Shown here in pieces: positions 23,368-30,766 of a DNA stretch of 33,725 nucleotides. Each line of letters starts with the position of its first letter. Position 1 is the first letter of the stretch. Under the pieces are notes generated by a model that was not told the origin of the DNA, searched no databases, and worked only from the letters and a program-made list of their open reading frames with translations. Source of the stretch: a virus; IMG/VR virus record IMGVR_UViG_3300042691_016187, positions 1-33,725 of that record. One strand, 5' to 3'. The translations under genes were made by a program, and so were the position numbers.

Positions 23368-25020
23368 ATGCCAAGATTATTAAGTGGATCAACATTAAGA
23401 AGAGGCGGTAGCGGCGAATTCATTGATTTGGCAGGCGCTATGCCTCAACTTCCTGCCACAGAAACAACCTTAACAGGTTTTTCGTTAGTTACTGATAGTT
23501 TATTAAGAACTAGTTATAGATCTAGTTTAGGGTTTGTTGAATTTCACACTGCATCTATGTACAGTGCATTACCTTTAGGCACAATAAAGGTACTAGCAAC
23601 AGGATCAACATTTTTATCTACTTCTACTAATACTGGAAATCTTGTTGTAGAAGGTGGTATCGGCGTTGGTGGAAATATGCATATCGAGGATGATATTGTA
23701 GTAAATGGACTAACAATTGGTAGAGGATATGAAGGTCTAAATAATATCGTTATAAAAGGCGAAGCCGAACCAGTCGGTTATGAAGGTAATGACGGCCAAG
23801 AAACGATTATTATAGGATACGACGCATTAACTGGACTTGTTACTTCTTATAAAAACATTGCAATAGGTAGATATGCATTAAATTCAGGAACCAGAATATC
23901 AAATTCTATTGCGATTGGTGATAGCAGTTTAAAATTATCTGGATTTATAGATAAAATTTTATCAGGCGTTATATCAAATGTTACAATAACTCCGTCATCG
24001 TCTATTTCTGCTGTGTCTAATACTAGTCCTATATCAGTAACTTCTGTAGGGCACGGATTAACTTCAGGTACACAAATTTATATAGAAGGTGTTAGTGGCA
24101 TATCAATCGGACCAGCAAGTGTAGTTAATGATCAAGTATTGTATGCATGGGTAGTCGATTCTCAAACTATAGATCTATACTACAACAAAAGTTTAACAAT
24201 ACCAGTTAACGGAACAACTGCAACTGCATATGTAAGTGGAGGTCTAATACGTACACCGGTAGTATTGACGATACTGAATTCATCATTGACTACAGGATCT
24301 AATATTTTTATTGATAATGTTTCTGGAATGACTGAGTTAAACAATCAGTCGTATTATGTTAATGAAATAACAACAAGTACTTTCGGTCTTTATGTAGATC
24401 CTATTATAGAAAATCCTTTAGATGGAACATCATATAGTTCTTATACTGGTGGTGGAAATGTCTATAGAATAATGGCAAGAGAAGGTAATGTTTCTATAGG
24501 AAATAATTCATCAGAATATCTCATTGATGGAAGAGACAATGTTTTCATAGGAAACAAAGCAGGGCAGACCTTAACAACCGGTTCATATAATATAATTATT
24601 GGACATAATAAATTACCATTTTTAAATACAGGGTCGGGTATAATAAGTATCGGCGGTGATAATATTGTCGATGGATTAGATGATCAAGTTAATATCGGCA
24701 GCGTATTTTACTATGACGGCCGTGGATATTCATACATCAGCGCCGACACTAGTATAGGATTAGGTACAGATTCTACAGGTACAAGTTCCGGTGCATTAAT
24801 GGTCACAGGAGGTGTAGGTGTTTCGGGTAGTGTATATAGTGCCGATGGTAATCCAGACGAAAATCAATTATTATATACACCAAAAGTAACAATTACTGCT
24901 GGTACTGCCCCAGCGAATCCAAAAGTCGGAGATTTTTGGATAGATTCATCGTTACCGGCATTTTTGCAGTATGTTAAAGATGGTACTAATACTTTCTGGA
25001 TTCAAATAGGTGCAGTTTAA
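23368..25020 (+). CDS. tail-fibre-like protein with YadA-type IG repeats
   Basis: This 550-aa protein begins MPRLLSGSTLRRGGSGEFID. At about residues 85-115 it carries one copy of the shared fibre module (STNTGNLVVEGGIGVGGNMH). Next come trimeric-adhesin-like repeats (NIAIGRYAL, NSIAIGDSS, later NVFIGNKAG and NIIIGHNKL), the left-handed beta-roll type found in YadA-like heads and some phage fibres. A second module is near residue 470 (SSGALMVTGGVGVSGSVYSA). The end (PKVGDFWIDSSLP ... FWIQIGAV) is a common fibre-terminal fold. It is probably a homotrimeric fibre. The Shine-Dalgarno is weak. Confidence 0.8.
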   Translation: MPRLLSGSTLRRGGSGEFIDLAGAMPQLPATETTLTGFSLVTDSLLRTSYRSSLGFVEFHTASMYSALPLGTIKVLATGSTFLSTSTNTGNLVVEGGIGVGGNMHIEDDIVVNGLTIGRGYEGLNNIVIKGEAEPVGYEGNDGQETIIIGYDALTGLVTSYKNIAIGRYALNSGTRISNSIAIGDSSLKLSGFIDKILSGVISNVTITPSSSISAVSNTSPISVTSVGHGLTSGTQIYIEGVSGISIGPASVVNDQVLYAWVVDSQTIDLYYNKSLTIPVNGTTATAYVSGGLIRTPVVLTILNSSLTTGSNIFIDNVSGMTELNNQSYYVNEITTSTFGLYVDPIIENPLDGTSYSSYTGGGNVYRIMAREGNVSIGNNSSEYLIDGRDNVFIGNKAGQTLTTGSYNIIIGHNKLPFLNTGSGIISIGGDNIVDGLDDQVNIGSVFYYDGRGYSYISADTSIGLGTDSTGTSSGALMVTGGVGVSGSVYSADGNPDENQLLYTPKVTITAGTAPANPKVGDFWIDSSLPAFLQYVKDGTNTFWIQIGAV

Positions 25021-25021
25021 A

Positions 25022-25029
25022 GTAAATAA
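25022..25029 (+). promoter_or_regulatory. late-promoter-like box GTAAATAA, weak
   Basis: GTAAATAAT occurs right after the stop of the 550-aa gene, 5 nt before the ATG at 25035, identical to 14938-14946. The downstream gene lacks a Shine-Dalgarno. It may be a promoter or a translation-initiation element. Confidence 0.28.
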
Positions 25030-25034
25030 TAGTT

Positions 25035-26300
25035 ATGAGCAATTTAAATTTTCCAACAAATCCAACAATAGGTGACCTATGGACAGTCGGTACTAAAACT
25101 TATCGATGGACAGGGCAAGCATGGGTGGTATATGTAACAAATATTTTTACATCTACAAATGTATCGTCGAGTTTAACTTTCGTTACATCAACAACGAATT
25201 CAATTTCTACTACAACTGGAGCATTAACTGTAGCAGGAGGAGTTGGAATTGGTGGAGATTTATATGTAGGCGGAACTATTTATGGTAACATTGCAGGAGC
25301 ATCATCGACTTCTACTTCTTTAGAAGTTGTTGAAACAACTAGTGCATTTACACATTATGTAACATTTGTTGATAGTAACAATACAACTACTGAGGCCGAA
25401 CTATTTTATACAACTAGTTCTTTATCACTTAATCCAAGCGAAGGTGAAGTATATATTAGGTCAAGATTAGGAATTAACACTGTTAGTTCTACAGCAACAT
25501 TGGCTATAGATGGAAAAATGGTAGTCGGGGATAGAATTAACGCCGAAAACGTTGGAAATATTTTAAACTATGCAGCAACTTCAGGAACAACAGCATACAG
25601 GTCTTTTAATCTAATAGACTCTAGTGCTGGAATAAAAATAGCAAGGTTAAGCAGTACAGATACACATGCAGTTATAGAATTACAACATTGGGATACAACT
25701 GCTTCGACTCTGTATTCCTATTTTGATTTATATACTGGCCCTGCCCAAGGCGAATTTTCTATTAGAGATAGAAAAACAGCAGGAAGCCCTGCTAGAATAA
25801 CAATTAGTTCAACTGGTACAGTAAACATACTATCAACTAACACATCTGTGTCAACTAACACAGGTGCATTGGTAGTAACAGGAGGAGTAGGTATCGGCGG
25901 TGATGTATGGGCCGAGGGAAGAGTATCAGCAGAAAGCGTTAAAATTTTAGACGCAGTATTTGACTCAACTAAACTAATCTTAACTCCTTTAGATGGAAAC
26001 GGGGATCAAGTTATTGATACTTATTCGTTAGATGAGTATCGAGCAGCAAAATATTTTATTCAAATATCAAAAGGAACTGGAACATCTTCGACCTTCCAGG
26101 CCCAAGAAATTACACTTATAGCAAGTAATACTAGCACTGTTGATATTAGTGTGTACGGAAAAGTAACTACCAATGGTCCTACGGGATTAGGTACATTTAC
26201 AGCAGCCGTAATTAGTACAACTACTGTTAACTTAATATTTACACCAGACTACGCAGACGATTATGTAATTAAAGTATTAAGAACTGCTATGACATCTTAA
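25035..26300 (+). CDS. tail-fibre-like protein with shared TGAL/GGVGIGG modules
   Basis: This 421-aa protein starts with a short beta domain (FPTNPTIGDLWTVGTKTYRW, then TGQAWV) common at phage fibre N-termini. It then has module A (STTTGALTVAGGVGIGGDLY), module B (HYVTFVDSNN ... AELFYTTSSLSLNPSEGEVY), a longer unique region (about residues 155-265), and another module A (STNTGALVVTGGVGIGGDVW). The C-terminal 120 residues form a beta-rich region (FQAQEITLIASNTSTVDISV). It lies between two fibre genes with the same modules. The protein is probably a trimeric fibre segment; receptor binding is possible but not shown. Confidence 0.8.
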   Translation: MSNLNFPTNPTIGDLWTVGTKTYRWTGQAWVVYVTNIFTSTNVSSSLTFVTSTTNSISTTTGALTVAGGVGIGGDLYVGGTIYGNIAGASSTSTSLEVVETTSAFTHYVTFVDSNNTTTEAELFYTTSSLSLNPSEGEVYIRSRLGINTVSSTATLAIDGKMVVGDRINAENVGNILNYAATSGTTAYRSFNLIDSSAGIKIARLSSTDTHAVIELQHWDTTASTLYSYFDLYTGPAQGEFSIRDRKTAGSPARITISSTGTVNILSTNTSVSTNTGALVVTGGVGIGGDVWAEGRVSAESVKILDAVFDSTKLILTPLDGNGDQVIDTYSLDEYRAAKYFIQISKGTGTSSTFQAQEITLIASNTSTVDISVYGKVTTNGPTGLGTFTAAVISTTTVNLIFTPDYADDYVIKVLRTAMTS

Positions 26301-26310
26301 GGAAATTTAA

Positions 26311-29300
26311 ATGGCCGTACAAAAAGATTTCATAACTGAATACGGGATATTAATCCAGGGTTCTAATGCAGTTAATAGTTCCACAGGACAAACTAAAGCC
26401 CTTCAAGTAGACGGCGGCGCAGCAGTTGCTAAAAATTTAATTGTCGGATCGACTGCTACAATTTACGGCCTAACAGAATTACAAAATAATCTTACAGTTA
26501 ACGGCAACTCGACGATTAACGACTTGATTGTTAATAATACAAGCACAAGTTTATTAACAAGTTCTTCAAACGCAGTACACATTTTTGGCGGAACTTGGAT
26601 TGACAAAAATCTTACAGTTGAAGATACAGCAAATCTTAATAAAGTTGTTGTTAAAAATCTTGAATCTAACACATCTTCTATTTCTAATAATGCATTACAA
26701 GTATTAGGTGGTGCATGGATTGATAACAATTTATTTGTAAAAGGTGATGCAGTATTCGATGGAAATGTTATATTTCTTGGATCAGCAACCTATGTTTATT
26801 CTGAAAACTCATATCTAACAGATAATATACTAAACTTTCACGTTCCGAATCAAGATATTAACCAATTGTGGACACTTGATGACGGTAAAGATATAGGTAT
26901 ACGTTTTCAATATTACACAAATACAAATACAAATGCAGCATTAGTTTTAGCAAACGATACTAAATGGTTAGAGTGGTATGAATCTGGAGCCGACGGATTA
27001 AATGTTATTTCGAACGGTGTATACGGAACATTTAAAACTGCAAGAATTAGATTAGTAGGAACAGATTCTGCTTTTTCTACAACTACAGGTGCATTAACAG
27101 TAGTCGGTGGTGTAGGTATTGGCGGTGATCTATGGGTCGGTGGAACTATATACGGCAATATAAATGGTACTATATCTACTGCAACTAACGTAGAAAATGG
27201 ATTACCGGGGTCTTTAGTATATCAAAGAAGCACATCGACTACTGATTTTATAACTATTGGCTCGACAGGAACTATATTACAAAGTAACGGATATACAGCA
27301 ACTTTTGTTTCTACGTCAACACTGTTTGTACAAACGTCAGTTTATTCTAGTTACGCATCTAATATATTAAATGGTACTGCTGGCCAACTTGTTTATCAAC
27401 AAGCAACTAGCAGTACAAGTTTTATTGGACCAGGAATACCGGGACAAATATTAGTCAGCGACGGAACTAACGGTCCGATTTATGTTAACACTGGCAATAT
27501 ATATGTAGGTACAGCATTAAAAACAAATTCTCTTATAGGCGGAAACACTGGCGATATACCTTTACAAATATCAACAGGTACTACTTCTTTTATAAAAGCA
27601 GGAAATGCTGGTGATTTGCTACAAAGTCAAGGAAGTACTGCAACTTTTGTTAGCACTTCTACAATTATAGTAGGTGCAGCAGAAAAATGGGCAACTCCTA
27701 GAACTTTAACTCTTGCTGGTGATTTGTCTGGTAATGTTACATTTGACGGGTCGACAAACTTTACATTAACTGCAACAGTTTCTGCAGCAATAATAGCAAC
27801 AACTGCTACCAGTATTATTACAGTTACTACCTCTAATAATCAATCATATTATTTGACTTTTGTTGATTCAGATAATACAACTCCTGCAGCAGAAAGTTTA
27901 TATACCACAAGTTCGTTTTATATAGATCCTAGTACAGGTGATCTTTATTTAACAGGAACATTTTACGGAAATTCGATTTTTGCAGAAGTATCTACAGCAA
28001 GTAACGTAAAAGTTGTAGAACAAACAAATACTTCTACACATTACATAACGTTTGTTGATAGTAATAATACTACATCGACTGCTGAAAGTTTATATACAAC
28101 TAGTAGTTTTACTATTAGTCCAGGTACCGGAAATGTTGGTATTAACGGAAAATTAGGTGTTAACACATCGACGGTTAACGATAGATATACAGTTCAAATT
28201 GTTCCTACTGAAAATAATAGTAATAAAGTCGGTTTTGCTGTTATGGGGGCAACGACAGATTACACTAATGGCATTGAATTTGGTGAATCGTCTACACAGT
28301 CAGGCGGAATTTATTGGGTAACTTCATCTAAACAGGTCAGAATAACCAGTTATAACCATGCATATCCAATTTCGTTTGGAAATAATTGGTTATATGCCAG
28401 TACCAGTTCAAATATCGGTATAGGAACAACAGTAACAAATTCAAAATTAACTGTTGCTGGATCAGTAAGCATTTCTGGAATTACTACAGTTACTAACACA
28501 ACTACTGCAATTTCTACACAAACAGGTGCATTGCAGGTAGCAGGTGGTGTTGGCATTAGCGATACCTTACACGTCTATAAAACAATCAATCTTGGGCTTG
28601 GTGTTCCTCCGACTACTACTGGTTTATACCTGAATAATACTAACATCGAGGGCGTTAATGCATTATATTTTAATGACTCGGGTCCCGACGGAAGCATTGA
28701 ATGGAACGGCGGATCAGGCTGGAGAATATTTGAAAGTCCAGACGATTTAGTTACTAACACCGGAGGAAATTTACAATTTGTTACGTCTTCGACTAGAAGA
28801 GTTACATTTAATGCAAACGGCCAAGTTGAAATTACTACATCGACAAATGCTACGTCGACTAATACCGGTGCACTACAAGTTGTAGGTGGTACAGGTATTG
28901 GAGGTGCATTATATGTAGGCGGCCTAGCAAATATATCAGGCGCAACATCAATAACAAATACTACTAGTGCATTTAGTACGACTACAGGTGCATTAACTGT
29001 TGCTGGCGGAGTAGGTATTCAAGGTAGCCTATATGTCGGCGACACTATAATAGGAAATCTTACTGGAAATGTTAATGGAAATGCTACTACTGTAGGTACA
29101 AAAAACGTAGCAATTCTATCATCACCACATTATTTGACATTTGTTAATTCAAATAATAGTAGTACTACTGCTGAATTATTTTATACAACAAGTAGTTTAC
29201 GATTTATTCCTTCAACAGGAATTGTTGAAATAGATAGAACAACAACTTCTACAGGTACTACAACAGGGGCATTGGTTGTTACTGGTGGTGTAGGTATTGG

Positions 29301-29844
29301 TCGTGATTTATATGTTGGCGGCATTATTTATGGTACTGCTACAACAGCAACGTCAGTTAATGCTGTTCAACAAACTGCAAATCAATCATACTACTTGACA
29401 TTTGTTGATAGTAATAATGCAACTTCAACTGCCGAACTTCTGTATACAACTAGTTCTATTACTATAAATCCAAGTACAGGTGAAGTTGATATACTAAGTT
29501 CGTTAAATTCTACAAGTACTACTACAGGTGCTTTGGTAGTATCAGGTGGTGCTGGAATTAGTGGTAACTTGTATGTTGGCGGAGATATTGTTGCTCAACG
29601 GTTAATAATAGAATATACAACAGTAACAACAACGTTAGTAGTTACTGACGATATAATCAAAACAACAAACAATACTCAATCAATAAATACCACAACTGGA
29701 GCACTACAAGTAACAGGTGGTGCCGGTATTGGAGGAAATTTATATGTCGGGAATCGTGTCGGATTTGTTAACACTAGTAATGTTAGTGCAGTTTATCAAA
29801 TTTATAACCCTATAACAAATAGTTTAGACACGGTATTCGGATAA
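26311..29844 (+). CDS. long modular tail-fibre-like protein
   Basis: This 1177-aa protein has AAGGA before its ATG. Residues 1-160 hold three diverged modules (KALQVDGGAAVAKNLIVG, HIFGGTWIDKNLTVE, ALQVLGGAWIDNNLFVKG). A common fibre domain follows (GNVIFLGSATYVYSENSYLT ... KWLEWYESG). Residues about 300-455 are three repeats of an L-x-YQ/QIST-x-TSFI-x-x-G...TFVSTST unit. Then comes RTLTLAGDLSGNVTFDGS, typical of phage fibres, and module B four times alternating with module A. At least six module A copies crowd 28506-29758. Its last base is shared with the next start (TAATG). This is probably the main rod of a long fibre built from repeated beta units. Confidence 0.82.
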   Translation: MAVQKDFITEYGILIQGSNAVNSSTGQTKALQVDGGAAVAKNLIVGSTATIYGLTELQNNLTVNGNSTINDLIVNNTSTSLLTSSSNAVHIFGGTWIDKNLTVEDTANLNKVVVKNLESNTSSISNNALQVLGGAWIDNNLFVKGDAVFDGNVIFLGSATYVYSENSYLTDNILNFHVPNQDINQLWTLDDGKDIGIRFQYYTNTNTNAALVLANDTKWLEWYESGADGLNVISNGVYGTFKTARIRLVGTDSAFSTTTGALTVVGGVGIGGDLWVGGTIYGNINGTISTATNVENGLPGSLVYQRSTSTTDFITIGSTGTILQSNGYTATFVSTSTLFVQTSVYSSYASNILNGTAGQLVYQQATSSTSFIGPGIPGQILVSDGTNGPIYVNTGNIYVGTALKTNSLIGGNTGDIPLQISTGTTSFIKAGNAGDLLQSQGSTATFVSTSTIIVGAAEKWATPRTLTLAGDLSGNVTFDGSTNFTLTATVSAAIIATTATSIITVTTSNNQSYYLTFVDSDNTTPAAESLYTTSSFYIDPSTGDLYLTGTFYGNSIFAEVSTASNVKVVEQTNTSTHYITFVDSNNTTSTAESLYTTSSFTISPGTGNVGINGKLGVNTSTVNDRYTVQIVPTENNSNKVGFAVMGATTDYTNGIEFGESSTQSGGIYWVTSSKQVRITSYNHAYPISFGNNWLYASTSSNIGIGTTVTNSKLTVAGSVSISGITTVTNTTTAISTQTGALQVAGGVGISDTLHVYKTINLGLGVPPTTTGLYLNNTNIEGVNALYFNDSGPDGSIEWNGGSGWRIFESPDDLVTNTGGNLQFVTSSTRRVTFNANGQVEITTSTNATSTNTGALQVVGGTGIGGALYVGGLANISGATSITNTTSAFSTTTGALTVAGGVGIQGSLYVGDTIIGNLTGNVNGNATTVGTKNVAILSSPHYLTFVNSNNSSTTAELFYTTSSLRFIPSTGIVEIDRTTTSTGTTTGALVVTGGVGIGRDLYVGGIIYGTATTATSVNAVQQTANQSYYLTFVDSNNATSTAELLYTTSSITINPSTGEVDILSSLNSTSTTTGALVVSGGAGISGNLYVGGDIVAQRLIIEYTTVTTTLVVTDDIIKTTNNTQSINTTTGALQVTGGAGIGGNLYVGNRVGFVNTSNVSAVYQIYNPITNSLDTVFG
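28506..29758 (+). repeat. dense cluster of fibre module A (TGALxVxGGVGIGGxLYVGGxI)
   Basis: Module A copies begin near 28506, 28852, 28969, 29245, 29510 and 29680, each about 75-90 bp. They encode close variants of S-T-x-T-G-A-L-x-V-x-G-G-x-G-I-x-G-x-L-Y-V-G-G. Third codon positions differ widely between copies, so these are old, selected repeats rather than fresh duplications. Confidence 0.85.
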
Positions 29845-30746
29845 TGGCAATAATATCGACTCGACTTAACTCTTCAGGAACCCTTTATGTTAACGGAATT
29901 CTTGATGAGATTTCTACTTCAACCCTAAGAACTACTACTGATACTGTCTACGCTGCTGCATTTGATGAAGTAACATATGCTGGAGATCTTTCATTTGCAC
30001 AACGGTTAGGAAGTGACGGAACACATTATGTAACTGACGAGTTTGATGAATTTACTGGTGCCCCTTTAGTAGATAATAGTCTTGTATTGTGGCTCGATGC
30101 TGGACAACCGGCTAGTTATCCAGGTGTAGGAAATACTTGGACTAGTTTAACATCTGCTGCTACAACTTCTAGTCTTTTTACTACAACCTACTTAACATCA
30201 ATTGGCGGAAGTTTAAACTTTAATGGTATAACATCGTATGCTGATGTTGTAATTCCTAATTTAACATCAGCATCTACTTGTACAGTTGAAATGCTTGTTA
30301 ATATAAAAGCGACTGGATCTAGAATGCCATTTGGATTTACAAGTTATGATGTCTATCTCATCGGCGGCAATATAGGATTTAATACAGGCGCTAGCGATTT
30401 GTACGGTATTCCTTCATCTACAGTAACTAATTTAGGAATTGTTAATAAGTGGACACACTATACATTTGTTATGAGAAACAATGTAATATTTCCGACAGTA
30501 CCATATACAAATAATAAAATTTATATTAACGGAGTTGCACAATCGTTAACACAAATTTTAAATACACAAAGCAGTATATTAAGATCATTTAGTAACGGAA
30601 TATGTCGAATTTCCGGATGGGTAAACTCAAGTACTCAATACAAAGCATCAATGGATTTAGCAGTTTTTAAAGTTTATAATCGAGAATTAACAGAAGACGA
30701 GGTTCAGCAGAATTTTAATGCCACTCGTAGAAGATACAATATTTGA
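29844..30746 (+). CDS. LamG/concanavalin-like virion protein
   Basis: This 300-aa protein starts on the overlapping TAATG of the previous gene. The first 75 residues are a fibre-type attachment region (RLNSSGTLYVNGILDE). From about residue 79, SLVLWLDAGQPASYPGVGNTW starts a laminin-G/concanavalin A-like jelly roll: SLNFNGITSYADVVI, then a WTHYTFVM strand, KIYINGVAQSL, and the classical closing segment (LAVFKVYNRELTEDEVQQNF, then NATRRRYNI). Such domains often bind carbohydrate, so this is a good candidate for a receptor-binding or glycan-binding tip of the fibre complex. No catalytic residues are evident. Confidence 0.82.
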   Translation: MAIISTRLNSSGTLYVNGILDEISTSTLRTTTDTVYAAAFDEVTYAGDLSFAQRLGSDGTHYVTDEFDEFTGAPLVDNSLVLWLDAGQPASYPGVGNTWTSLTSAATTSSLFTTTYLTSIGGSLNFNGITSYADVVIPNLTSASTCTVEMLVNIKATGSRMPFGFTSYDVYLIGGNIGFNTGASDLYGIPSSTVTNLGIVNKWTHYTFVMRNNVIFPTVPYTNNKIYINGVAQSLTQILNTQSSILRSFSNGICRISGWVNSSTQYKASMDLAVFKVYNRELTEDEVQQNFNATRRRYNI

Positions 30747-30751
30747 TGTAG

Positions 30752-30759
30752 AATAAATA
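30752..30759 (+). promoter_or_regulatory. late-promoter-like box AATAAATA before the collagen-like gene
   Basis: AATAAATA, one base off the T4 late octamer, lies between the LamG-like gene stop and the ATG at 30767. The 7-nt distance to the start codon would give an almost leaderless transcript, so a promoter role is uncertain. Confidence 0.33.
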
Positions 30760-30766
30760 ATAAGTT

